DNA from: Globisporangium splendens
Lineage: Eukaryota; Oomycota; Peronosporomycetes; Pythiales; Pythiaceae
Direction: 5' to 3'
DNA: 64,000 nucleotides
Assembly (NCBI GenBank): GCA_006386115.1
Contig: VFIW01000006.1
Location: 950,706-1,014,705, forward strand
Of the stretch, positions 1 to 10,088 are shown piece after piece. Positions within the stretch are counted from its first letter, which is position 1, and each line of letters starts with the position of its first letter. The notes below the pieces were generated by a model that was not told the DNA's origin, searched no databases, and saw nothing but the letters and a program-made list of their open reading frames with translations. Both the position numbers and the translations under genes were made by a program.

Positions 1-1503
1 TGCTTGCATAATGGGTACCGAACGTCCTGTCTATGAACACCAAGCTGAACTTCAACGTGAGCTGCTTGACAAACACTCGGGACGAGCTCCCACGACCACC
101 CGTTGATGCCGCACCATTGCTCTTTTGGATCTTCTCGAGCGCGATCGTGAACGCGTTGCCCTGCGCTGGACGCTGTGATGCGTCATCCTCGTACTTCATT
201 TCAAGAAGCTGCTTGGCGTCGCCGGCACCACTCAGTGAGAAATCTGAGGATACCGTTGAAGTCGTGGAGCTGCAAGCAGAAGCTCGCAGCGGCGCACTGA
301 ACCCCCAGATCGGCTGGCAATTGGGATCCCACACGGTCACGTCCACGAGCAGGACGTTGTCCATGGCGTATGAGATTGCGTCCGTGGCCACAGGCAATGC
401 AACGCCACTCGTAGTTGCGTCCATGAAGCGCGTGCGGTCGCGGTAGCCATCGCGGTCGTCGAGCAGCTCCGTCGTCAGTGCTGCTGTCTGTTGGTTCGAA
501 GAAAAATCGATCCCGTAGAGCTCTTTCTCCCATAGCACATGCTCGAACGAGCGAATCGTGATCGCGGCCACAAACGAGTGGCGGCCGTACATTGGGTCAA
601 TGTCGTCGTGTACGATCTGAATGGGACGCTGCGCGAGATTCAACTGCAAGTATAGCCTTACCACCTCAAGGCTTTGTGTCCACACGAGCGCGACAAGCGC
701 GCTGCGGCTGCTGCGCCAGACTTCATCTCCGAGAAGCGGGAACTCGTAGAGCGCGAGTCCGATTTGCGCACTCGATGTGGCGACGCAGCGCCACGGATCA
801 GGCTTCCTCTTGGCAGCACCCATTGTCGTCGGTGGTATGATCGTGCGGCCGATTTGGGTTGGTGTCCGACTCAGCGGCGACGTGAGCGAGACCTGGAGCG
901 ACTTGATCGTGGCCAACGACAGCGTCGGGTCCGATGGCGCGTACTGGATGCTGTGCGCGTAGTGGAAGCAGCCCTGAGACGGGTCACATTTCGACGGTAC
1001 CGATGCAGTTTGCGCATTGCTGCTGCTATTGAGCTGCGGCGCATCGTGTTGCGCAGCTTGCCATCCTGCGCTCAAGGAGGATGCTGTTGTAGCAACTGGA
1101 GCCAGGACGTCACCATTGAGGCACACACTCGGCACTATCTTCAAGCTGTTGAGGAGCTTTTCGTAGGATTGCGCGATGTTATGTGGTTGCATGCGCGTGA
1201 ACACGTCGTTTACTTTCTTTTGAAGCGTAGATTGCGACCCGCTTGCGGTGCGCTTGCTGGCAGAAGCTGCAACACTCGAAGGATTCACGTTGCTGCTTGG
1301 CGGCGTCTTGAGCGCGGCTTTCGCGGCAGCGACGTTAGGGGAGGCAGCCTTCGAGACTGTCTTTGCTGCTGCGGCTGTCCTCGCGTCGCGGCTGCTGCAG
1401 ACGAGCGCAAGGTCTCGTTGCGGTTGCTACTGCTTGGGGTCTCGCATGGTCGGACGAATGGTTGAATGGCTTTTGGAGCAGAGCGTGCGACCATCGGGTC
1501 CAT
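1..1503 (-). CDS. Hypothetical protein, C-terminus outside window, one apparent frameshift
   Basis: A minus-strand reading frame runs without a stop from about 1426 to the left edge of the window. It encodes a protein-like sequence with a Ser/Ala-rich N-terminal part and later a more hydrophobic, strand-rich part (for example RLYLQLNLAQRPIQIVHDD and MYGRHSFVAAITIRSFEH). That frame has no ATG near its upper end and is closed by a TAG at 1427-1429. The best start is the ATG at 1501-1503, in a different frame, which reads MDPMVARSAPKAIQPF. The two frames join naturally if one base is missing between about 1383 and 1426, inside a GCA/GCC-rich stretch. No GT-AG intron explains the shift. About 500 residues are visible. 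I do not recognise the family; the later part could be a beta-sandwich or C2-like fold, but that is a guess. It may be a real gene with a sequence error or a decaying gene. Confidence 0.55.
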
Positions 1504-4219
1504 TTCTATTTTCGAAAGAGCCAAAGAGAGAAGAAAAACGGATTGTGCCCGGAAAGGACATGTCAAGTGTACCACTGTCATGTTAAGTGTATGTTATTAG
1601 ATCCCAGACACTCAGGCGCTCATCTTACGATGATCACGGCTCACGTACGTCAATTCAAGTGAACTGAACGATTGCCGCCAAAGCACACTGAGCTCTCGCT
1701 CGCTGATTCACTTTTTTCTTGTTTCGGGTTTGACACTACGAGAGGTTGAGCGTAACTATGACTCCACAGCCAATCTGAGCAAGGTCACCCACAACCGGGA
1801 CGGCAGCATAGCTGAAAGCATTTGACAGCAAGTGGCCTGGAATGAGTGTGCTACGTGAACAAAATGAATATGCTGGTTAGTTTTTCTCTCAAAAAGTGCT
1901 TTGGGGATGCACTGCGGTCATGTCTCGCTGCACCCACATCGCTTTATGACGAGCTGCAGAGATGGTGACTCGCGAGAACAGCAAATCGCTTCAAGCTTTC
2001 ACGTGTGCTCCATCCCAAAGCCCAGGCAACATCGCGCGAGCCGCATTCAATGAGAGAAAACGCGCTGGAAGAGAGCGGACATGGTTTCTTTCCGCTTTTG
2101 CGATGCAAGCTCTAGGGAGGTGACACCTGCGCCTTTTGCCTGTGTGAGATGGCGCAGCAACGCACTCAGCTGCCACTGGATCCCCTGCTAAACGATGCAA
2201 AATAACTTCAACATTGCTCGGCAGCTAGCAGTGGACCTGCGTTATCAGGAGGACCATTGCACGAGAGACAGCGGCTGCTCTTGGTGGACCATCGATGATC
2301 CGTTTGGCACACAAACTCTATGCACGCCTTCCAGAGCTCGTTATTATTTCTGCACATCGTTCAGGCTGGTGCGCTTCCGCCTTGGATGTGCACAAGCAAT
2401 CGGTGCGAGCAACTGAGCTTGGGAAGAGCGAGTCCTCAAGGCGACAGTGCCGTGTTGCTTGCGGAATAAACATTCGCTCTTCTCCACTACAATTTCGCGC
2501 CAAAGTGAACCCCCAGAGACACATGGAAGCTTGCTATTTGACTTCAACTGACCTGGTTGAAAGCAAACGTGACCTAGGAACTTTGTTGCCAGTTGAACGC
2601 ATTCTGACCGCAGAACATTTAGCCTTACCTTTCAGAATCATACGTGACGGATACCGTCCAACCACCGGTGTTTCGCGGCAAGCAGCTTTCTTATATAAGA
2701 ACCTGTCTGGCGCACGGAAAAAATTGCTTTGACCGTCATCTGACGAAAAAAGTCTGCTCTTGTGCACGGGATCTTCTGACGGCGACGCCCGCACAAGATC
2801 CACGGCATCCGTAGCTCAACATTCCTGCTCGTTCTTCTCGATGAACGGAAAACCGCGCGTGCATGATTACTGGCACATGCATTCGACATACGCAGCTCCA
2901 AATCCCTGCTGGTTCTTCCAGAGGAAACAAAGAAAACCCCAGTGAATCCAACTTTGATCTGTGCGCAGTTGCATGCATCTGACCATATTCCCGCATGCTT
3001 GTCGAATGCCCGTGGAGTTGCGCTCACAGCCGAAGACAATACGAAGCTGACTTTCAATCCATACCCGTCTGCGCCCGAAGCGCCATCGCGTCCACTGGCG
3101 TGCGAGATTGTGCACGGCTTTTTCTGCGCAAAAAGAGCACCAGCAGCAGGCCCTCTTGTAGTGTACCCAAATCACACTCCGAGCCGCACGAATACAGTAA
3201 ACACTCGCTTTGCTCGAAAGTGGTATCGCACACACATCACGAGTGGAACACTGAGTGACTGAGACCATGAGATTGCGGGTTGAGAGAAAGGACGGTCGCC
3301 GCTGTTCTGCGAGACTTTCACTCCGGTCTTCTATTTTTTTAGTGACCGGTATAATCGGCAGATACCGGTACGCTGTACTTGATGTTTGTAAGAGATATCG
3401 GTACGCACCGGTTTGTCTCCAACAACACTTGATCTTAGCCATAAGACCAAGAAGGTGTCACTAGTTTATCTCTGGTGTATTTGGAGCTTGGATCGTTTTG
3501 CTCTCCTGGATATCAGTTGGAAGGAACGATCGATTTTGAAAGCGCACCGTAGGATCTGAAAGATAGGGCTCGGGCAAGTTTTGGACCCAGTAATCACACT
3601 TGTCCAATGACAGCAAGCGACTCCTGTTACTTTATCTGCTACTTTATACTTTGCTGATACACATGAATCCATCCAGTGTGATACGATGCAGTATAAGAGT
3701 GCAAAGTTCTCTATCATTTGCTAGTTGGTAAATACTGAAAGAGTGTATCAGCCGTGCAACTGAGGGGGTGCGAACAGCCGTCTCGACGCCTTCGAGTCGT
3801 GTCAGGAACTGCTTCAATCAGATGAGACGCTCTGCTTTCTCACTCACTTTTCAACCCGTGGTTCATTTTTTAAATCAGCCAACGGCCATTTTGTGAGAAG
3901 TTGGGTCCATCCATCCACATATGTGTGTGAGTGTGTATATCCACATCCATGTACCCCTGCCTCGTACCGTCGCAGCACTGATTGCTGTACAGTAGCGCTC
4001 AAATATCTCGGAATCATTTCTCCCGAGGCGAGAATATCCACCGGCAAACACGAAAACAGCAACCCATGCTTCTTTCAGTGCGGTCATCCTCGTCTTGCTT
4101 CCCTTCCGCTATCCTCTCGAGCCACTCGACGGACGAAGTGAGCTTTCGCCGGTAGATCCCACTCCTTCTCCCTAGCGACGCTCTTCTGAGGGTTCGTTGG
4201 ATTTGACTCACGCACGAGA
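1504..4219. other. Intergenic region, no convincing gene
   Basis: No open frame here looks like protein on either strand. Two diverged copies of a roughly 45-nt unit lie near 2806-2854 and 2888-2938, about 83 nt apart. A short hairpin resembling the 5' end of U2 snRNA is at 3425-3454 (listed separately). The rest shows nothing I can name. Confidence 0.5.
3425..3454 (-). ncRNA. U2 snRNA 5'-domain-like hairpin (fragment or derived element)
   Basis: On the minus strand this stretch closely resembles the conserved 5' stem-loop I region of U2 snRNA, including GGCTAAGATCAAGTGT. The sequence right after it does not continue with the branch-site recognition sequence (GTAGTA) expected of a working U2. 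The core forms a 10-bp hairpin (3428-3437 with 3442-3451, 4-nt loop). On the minus strand a run of seven A follows at about 3333-3340, and the segment is flanked by the inverted heptamer TAGTGAC/GTCACTA. It is therefore more likely a retroposed or chimeric fragment than a functional spliceosomal RNA. The U2 comparison is from memory. Confidence 0.35.
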
Positions 4220-4244
4220 GCTCATTCCGATCATTCTCCAATTC
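4220..4244 (+). promoter_or_regulatory. Oomycete-type initiator (Inr)
   Basis: GCTCATTCCG followed by TCATTCTCCAATT matches the oomycete core promoter consensus GCTCATTYYNCAWTTT twice in overlap. It lies about 85-110 nt upstream of the ATG at 4329, which supports that start over any longer upstream frame. Confidence 0.55.
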
Positions 4245-4328
4245 GCATTCGCGCCGACAAGAGCCAACCAACAACTACCAGAAGCACAAGCCAACCAAGA
4301 CCAACGACTAGTTCTCTCAACTCTCGCC

Positions 4329-6062
4329 ATGACCAGTCGCGCAAGTGTCAAAAACGCTACCAAAGACACTACTTCAGCTCCCGCGGCAGCGAAGGACGAT
4401 GTGGTGCTCGTGAAGCCCCTCAGTAAACCGCTAGATATGACGCTGCCTCAGCTCAGTTTGTCCGCGACAGCTGCTGTCGCTGCGCTGGTGATCGGGTTCT
4501 GGGTCGTGAGCTTCCCGCGATGCATCATCATGCACCCCGTCGGCGAGTGCTCGTGGCTCGGACTCACGGTCAACTGCCTGCCTGCGATTGACTTGGAGAG
4601 TCCCTGGAACTACCTGCTTGCGCATTGGCTGCTCGCCGGTGTGCTGTTCACGATTGGCTGCGTGAACGCGCTCGCGATCAACTTCAAGGGAAACTACCTC
4701 ATGACAGCATCCATGACCGGCTACGTTTGGATCACCGCGGCGTTCGCGATCTTTCGTGCGCAGTACGGCATCGGTAAGCCGCTGTTGATCGGTGCGGCGC
4801 TGCACAACTGGTTCGAATGGATTTTCGTCGCCTCCATCACGCACGCGACCTTCGCGTCCAGGAAAGCCATGATCACTAAGGCGAGCATGTGGATCACGTT
4901 CATCGTCCTGCTCGTGGCGATCATCCCAGACACGAAGGCTGCGGTCCTTGTTGAACAGAGCGTAGGCATCATGCTCGACTTCTTCCTGACCATGTCGTTC
5001 TTTGAACTTGCTGTACTCGGCCAAGACGCGGAGGTGCGCTCCTTTTACCTGATGCCGTTCATTTCGGCAGCCGTGCACTTGTTCTTCACCATCCTGCCAC
5101 TCGTGTTCGCCAACTTCGTGGTCGGCGCCACGACCGCGTTTGTCGTGTTGAACGAGTTCATGATCTACATCTCGCCCGTGATCACGCACGGCATCTACTA
5201 CGTCTGGGGACAAGAGTTCGACCGCCGATGCAACGACAAGGGCGACATGGAGCAGCGCTTCATGGTCAAGGGTGCGACGTTCAAGATGGCTGCGGCGTTC
5301 GGCATGGGCTTGATCCCTCTTGTCGGCATCAGTCTTCACTCTGGATCCTGCCAAGCGCCGACAGTGCTCACTGGCACCACGGTGGCTCGCGTGCACCCTG
5401 GTCTTGGCGACGCGTTCATTGATCGTGTTGCGCAATTCAATCTGGTGGAGACGGCCAAGAAGACGCCTGGGTGCGTCGACTACGTGCTGACACGAAACAT
5501 CCAAAACCCGGACGAGTTCCGTTTCATCGAAAAGTGGGAGACCGCTGAAGCTGTCACGGCGTGGATTGAGAAAGGACTTCCATCGCAGCTCTTCCACAAT
5601 GACCCGATCATGCGCCAGCTGCTTGTCGGTGGTCAGCTTCAAGTGCAAGGCGCGTACATGGACGTCGCGAAGCCGAAGGAGATTTTGCACGGAGGCGTGG
5701 CGTTCACGATGGGCAGTTCGTGCAGCAAGGTGTGGAGCGTGGTGGGTAAATGGGACGATTGCTCGTGGGTGATCGGCTGCAAGCATGCGCATTTGGTGAA
5801 CGCGACCACACGCACGCTGCACTTCGCCAACAACCGCGAGATCACTGAAACGTTGGACGCGTTGTACAACGAAGACATGATCCTCAAGTACTCCATCCAA
5901 GGGTACAAGGGTGTGGTGTCGCTGTACAACAACGCTACCAGTGGCGGCTGCGATGCGACGTACTCGTTCCGCACCGATGGAAAGACGACCAAGGTCAACA
6001 ACGTGTACAAAGATTTCATGAACAACCGCGTGCCGGCATTGCAAGCCATGTTCAGCTCCTAA
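4329..6062 (+). CDS. Multi-pass membrane protein with ABM-like and SRPBCC-like C-terminal domains (copy 1)
   Basis: Single exon, 577 residues. A short polar N-terminus is followed by several hydrophobic segments (residues about 44-340; first one AAVAALVIGFWVVSF), consistent with a multi-pass membrane domain. Residues about 350-437 resemble an antibiotic-biosynthesis-monooxygenase (ABM, dimeric ferredoxin-like) domain, with TPGCVDYVLTRN and EFRFIEKWETAEAVTAWIE as the usual core pattern. Residues about 455-560 resemble an SRPBCC/polyketide-cyclase fold (GSSCSKVWSVVGKWDDCSWV). Membrane, ABM and SRPBCC parts in one chain are unusual. The substrate is unknown and I do not assign a reaction. The ATG at 4329 is the first one downstream of the initiator and has a good context (GCCATGA). 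It is paired with a tandem paralogue at 7688-9409 that is identical over 1518 bp. Confidence 0.85.
   Translation: MTSRASVKNATKDTTSAPAAAKDDVVLVKPLSKPLDMTLPQLSLSATAAVAALVIGFWVVSFPRCIIMHPVGECSWLGLTVNCLPAIDLESPWNYLLAHWLLAGVLFTIGCVNALAINFKGNYLMTASMTGYVWITAAFAIFRAQYGIGKPLLIGAALHNWFEWIFVASITHATFASRKAMITKASMWITFIVLLVAIIPDTKAAVLVEQSVGIMLDFFLTMSFFELAVLGQDAEVRSFYLMPFISAAVHLFFTILPLVFANFVVGATTAFVVLNEFMIYISPVITHGIYYVWGQEFDRRCNDKGDMEQRFMVKGATFKMAAAFGMGLIPLVGISLHSGSCQAPTVLTGTTVARVHPGLGDAFIDRVAQFNLVETAKKTPGCVDYVLTRNIQNPDEFRFIEKWETAEAVTAWIEKGLPSQLFHNDPIMRQLLVGGQLQVQGAYMDVAKPKEILHGGVAFTMGSSCSKVWSVVGKWDDCSWVIGCKHAHLVNATTRTLHFANNREITETLDALYNEDMILKYSIQGYKGVVSLYNNATSGGCDATYSFRTDGKTTKVNNVYKDFMNNRVPALQAMFSS
4470..5987 (+). 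repeat. 1518-bp core identical to 7817-9334
   Basis: The segment matches 7817-9334 base for base as far as I can follow, with a constant offset of 3347 and no gaps. Both edges are abrupt: immediately outside, the coding ends and the flanks of the two genes differ at many positions. Confidence 0.85.
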
Positions 6063-7636
6063 GCGTGAGTTTCATCTCTTGCTTCCACCAAAGTGTGTAG
6101 TTTTGCATTTGCCATGCATCTTTCCGCCCGTTTTCCTTCATATAATGAGTAATGAATGAATGCACTTCCTGATTTTTTTGATGAGATCTTGAACATGTGT
6201 GTGATATTCAAATTGTTGCTTTAGCATTTATACACACATGGAAGCAGCATCCCATTGAGTGTCTGTCTCTTCTTCATTTCCACGAGGAGCACAGTGGAAC
6301 CACAGGTTTTGTGCGCCGATTTTTGACTCGAGAGCGTTCGATCGGGAGACGAAGCGCTGGGAGCTGCCTGCGCCGTCCAGACATGGCCGTTTTGGCAAAC
6401 GCGGCATCCCAGACATCTACAGCATATGCTTCTATGTTTCCATGTTTCGCGCATCAGGCAGACGAGGAGCGAGGGTGGAACAGAGAACTCGACATGGCGC
6501 CTCCAAGGAAAATGCACGCGTGGAGCACGGCAAACGAGGCTAGTGGCTGTAGTTCTCTTCGGAGTGGATATTTGTAGTTTCGATGACCAGACACGAACTA
6601 CTGATTTCTAGTGAAGTGTAGCATTGTGACAATAGCTTTCCTTGAGGTCAGCTTCCTAATTGCCAGTAGTTTATTCCACTCTAGTTGGACAAAATAGAGT
6701 TGCATAATTGTGAAACAATTGTTGCAAATGTGAAAACTACATGTATGTTACGTATATGTTACAAGTGACATGACGATGCACTGAGTTAAGGCACATCAAG
6801 GAATGCAACAGAGAGTTGGGAGGGGATAGGGGTGTCCGTCAAACAAAATCACCTCCGTTTCATCCTTCTCTGATCGGGAGGCACCTCGGAGAGATTTCAC
6901 AACTCACTGTTTCATCTTTCGACGATTGAAGATTGCAGACTCGCTGCAAGCTATCTCCTGCACTCGAATATCGGTAGTGCTAGACGGCACAAATTGCACA
7001 ACGATTGCACTCGCAGACCATAGCATAATTCTCTCTCTTTTCTTTTTATCTCAAGCCTGCTGGCTGAAAATAATCGAGTTTCATCGATCCCAGAACCCAC
7101 GCATTCCGAACAAAAGAAATATTTCACGCATGGATGATGGTGACACTGCCAATACCTGTAACATGAGATTGTGCGTTTTCAACTTCTGCTAAACGTCGAG
7201 ACGACTTGTTGATCTCCGACAATACTCTCAAGCAAAGTGGTAGAGCTCCGCGTCTGCTGCTGCCGCGCCACACTCCACGGTCGGAATGGCTCCGTCATGG
7301 CTATTGTTTCGCGAGATGCGTACTTCAAGAGACGTCTTATGCATGATTGCGTGCAGTGTTGGACAAGTCGCCTCGTCTGTGGATATCAAAAGCTCACTTG
7401 GGACGACACGAACCGTTTTCCAGTTATCCGTTGATGGTCCTCGCGTCTCCACCTGCTCTGTCTGCTCGTAAGTTTCACACGCACTGGAGCCTAATCGAGA
7501 CCCCTCAACACGATTGCCACTAAGGACAAACCAACGGCCCCTCTTCGCCGTCCTGCGATGGATCTACTATGATGCAATGCAAACTCCGTCCCTCCATGTT
7601 CAGCACCCCTTCGTCAACCTGTCCAAGAACACTTGA
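6063..7636. other. Intergenic region between the tandem paralogues
   Basis: About 1.6 kb with short, non-conserved open frames only. It should contain the 3' UTR of the first gene and the promoter of the second. It shows no similarity to the flanks of the other copy. Confidence 0.5.
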
Positions 7637-7650
7637 TCATTTCCGATTTG
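7635..7650 (+). promoter_or_regulatory. Probable initiator of second paralogue
   Basis: GATCATTTCCGATTTG is a near match to the oomycete initiator, about 40-50 nt upstream of the ATG at 7688. Confidence 0.4.
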
Positions 7651-7687
7651 GCTGTCGAGCCCACAAGCGAACTTGAATCAAGCGAAG

Positions 7688-9409
7688 ATGACAAATCGAA
7701 CTCGGATCAGAAACACCACTGGCAGTGCCAACAACACGGCCGCGAGAGAAGATGAGGTCGACCAAGTTGACAAGGAGGTCACGCTGTCGAAGTCACAACT
7801 TAATCTATCGGCAACGGCTGCTGTCGCTGCGCTGGTGATCGGGTTCTGGGTCGTGAGCTTCCCGCGATGCATCATCATGCACCCCGTCGGCGAGTGCTCG
7901 TGGCTCGGACTCACGGTCAACTGCCTGCCTGCGATTGACTTGGAGAGTCCCTGGAACTACCTGCTTGCGCATTGGCTGCTCGCCGGTGTGCTGTTCACGA
8001 TTGGCTGCGTGAACGCGCTCGCGATCAACTTCAAGGGAAACTACCTCATGACAGCATCCATGACCGGCTACGTTTGGATCACCGCGGCGTTCGCGATCTT
8101 TCGTGCGCAGTACGGCATCGGTAAGCCGCTGTTGATCGGTGCGGCGCTGCACAACTGGTTCGAATGGATTTTCGTCGCCTCCATCACGCACGCGACCTTC
8201 GCGTCCAGGAAAGCCATGATCACTAAGGCGAGCATGTGGATCACGTTCATCGTCCTGCTCGTGGCGATCATCCCAGACACGAAGGCTGCGGTCCTTGTTG
8301 AACAGAGCGTAGGCATCATGCTCGACTTCTTCCTGACCATGTCGTTCTTTGAACTTGCTGTACTCGGCCAAGACGCGGAGGTGCGCTCCTTTTACCTGAT
8401 GCCGTTCATTTCGGCAGCCGTGCACTTGTTCTTCACCATCCTGCCACTCGTGTTCGCCAACTTCGTGGTCGGCGCCACGACCGCGTTTGTCGTGTTGAAC
8501 GAGTTCATGATCTACATCTCGCCCGTGATCACGCACGGCATCTACTACGTCTGGGGACAAGAGTTCGACCGCCGATGCAACGACAAGGGCGACATGGAGC
8601 AGCGCTTCATGGTCAAGGGTGCGACGTTCAAGATGGCTGCGGCGTTCGGCATGGGCTTGATCCCTCTTGTCGGCATCAGTCTTCACTCTGGATCCTGCCA
8701 AGCGCCGACAGTGCTCACTGGCACCACGGTGGCTCGCGTGCACCCTGGTCTTGGCGACGCGTTCATTGATCGTGTTGCGCAATTCAATCTGGTGGAGACG
8801 GCCAAGAAGACGCCTGGGTGCGTCGACTACGTGCTGACACGAAACATCCAAAACCCGGACGAGTTCCGTTTCATCGAAAAGTGGGAGACCGCTGAAGCTG
8901 TCACGGCGTGGATTGAGAAAGGACTTCCATCGCAGCTCTTCCACAATGACCCGATCATGCGCCAGCTGCTTGTCGGTGGTCAGCTTCAAGTGCAAGGCGC
9001 GTACATGGACGTCGCGAAGCCGAAGGAGATTTTGCACGGAGGCGTGGCGTTCACGATGGGCAGTTCGTGCAGCAAGGTGTGGAGCGTGGTGGGTAAATGG
9101 GACGATTGCTCGTGGGTGATCGGCTGCAAGCATGCGCATTTGGTGAACGCGACCACACGCACGCTGCACTTCGCCAACAACCGCGAGATCACTGAAACGT
9201 TGGACGCGTTGTACAACGAAGACATGATCCTCAAGTACTCCATCCAAGGGTACAAGGGTGTGGTGTCGCTGTACAACAACGCTACCAGTGGCGGCTGCGA
9301 TGCGACGTACTCGTTCCGCACCGATGGAAAGACGTACAAGGTGAACGATATGTACCGTGACTTCATGAACAACCGCGTCCCCAAGCTACAGAGCATGTTC
9401 AGCGCGTAG
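7688..9409 (+). CDS. Multi-pass membrane protein with ABM-like and SRPBCC-like C-terminal domains (copy 2)
   Basis: Single exon, 573 residues from the first ATG. The organisation matches the gene at 4329-6062: polar N-terminus, hydrophobic multi-pass region, ABM-like domain and SRPBCC-like domain. The N-terminal about 43 residues (MTNRTRIRNTTGS...) are unrelated in detail to copy 1, and the last about 25 residues differ (KVNDMYRDF here, KVNNVYKDF there). Between these ends the two proteins are identical, and so is the DNA (7817-9334). This pattern fits an older tandem duplication whose middle has been homogenised by recent gene conversion, with N-terminus and promoter free to diverge. Separate regulation of the two copies is therefore plausible. 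The function is unknown. Confidence 0.85.
   Translation: MTNRTRIRNTTGSANNTAAREDEVDQVDKEVTLSKSQLNLSATAAVAALVIGFWVVSFPRCIIMHPVGECSWLGLTVNCLPAIDLESPWNYLLAHWLLAGVLFTIGCVNALAINFKGNYLMTASMTGYVWITAAFAIFRAQYGIGKPLLIGAALHNWFEWIFVASITHATFASRKAMITKASMWITFIVLLVAIIPDTKAAVLVEQSVGIMLDFFLTMSFFELAVLGQDAEVRSFYLMPFISAAVHLFFTILPLVFANFVVGATTAFVVLNEFMIYISPVITHGIYYVWGQEFDRRCNDKGDMEQRFMVKGATFKMAAAFGMGLIPLVGISLHSGSCQAPTVLTGTTVARVHPGLGDAFIDRVAQFNLVETAKKTPGCVDYVLTRNIQNPDEFRFIEKWETAEAVTAWIEKGLPSQLFHNDPIMRQLLVGGQLQVQGAYMDVAKPKEILHGGVAFTMGSSCSKVWSVVGKWDDCSWVIGCKHAHLVNATTRTLHFANNREITETLDALYNEDMILKYSIQGYKGVVSLYNNATSGGCDATYSFRTDGKTYKVNDMYRDFMNNRVPKLQSMFSA
7817..9334 (+). repeat. 1518-bp core identical to 4470-5987
   Basis: Partner of the segment at 4470-5987; same length, no gaps, abrupt edges. 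Confidence 0.85.
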
Positions 9410-10088
9410 CCAGTGCGCAGGCACGACGAAGTTGACGGGGACACCCTCACAAGTCGGTTCCGTGGATTGAACTTTAGTCGGAACCATTGGTGCATTCTGC
9501 GTTTTCTCCTGCATCACGACAAAAACGAATATCTTTGCATACTTTTTGCACTTTGTTCGTTTGTGTTGGGCTTTTCTTTCGTTGGGATCGCATTGAACAT
9601 ATCTACGAACCACTGGGAGCACACTCGTTCAACAATGGTACGCTCAGTCGTGCGATTCGCGTAGAGTCCTGGTATGCTGTCAAGACAATAGCTCCTGGTG
9701 CACACCTCTCCCTGTAAGTCCTGCGCCATTCACTTGTTACTTTTCCCAACCAACGGCACGTCATGTTTCCATTTTTGAACGCACTGCGGTAATCACACAG
9801 TGACCGTGGTGGCAATTGGTCGGAAGAAATAAGGCAGCCTGGCAATGCACCACTTCGCGAAACTCGCACTGATAACTTGCGTGCGCTGAATGCCAAGTCC
9901 TTCACCGTCATTCGCACATGCTGTACGTGAATTATCCCTCCCTTACGCTGTTTTAGTCGGGACAGCGTACATCCTCTTTGCCGCGACCTGAACAAGTTGT
10001 CGCGTCTAGCGGTGAATTTTTGTGAGGGCATCCACGATTAAAAGTTCGTCGTCAGTTCAGTACTCACACTCACCATGCCACATATCCA
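9410..10088. other. Intergenic, convergent 3' ends
   Basis: Lies between the convergent 3' ends of the second membrane-protein gene (+) and the ApaH-like phosphatase (-). I see no gene. A minus-strand open stretch at 9603-10031 has no recognisable protein character; an additional terminal exon of the phosphatase here cannot be fully excluded. Confidence 0.45.

Noticed and set aside
674..1465. A 263-codon + strand frame near the left end
   Set aside because: Arg/Cys-rich, no family signature, and antisense to the better supported minus-strand gene.
2638..3057. Minus-strand frame with an internal repeat (SGRTSRDLELRM / SSRRTSRNVELRM)
   Set aside because: It reflects the diverged DNA repeat at 2806-2938 rather than a protein; no start context, no continuation.
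4431..6044. Long antisense open frame of over 500 codons opposite the first membrane-protein gene (and its twin opposite the second)
   Set aside because: Follows from the codon bias of the + strand gene; rich in His/Arg/Asp/Glu, with no domain and no promoter.
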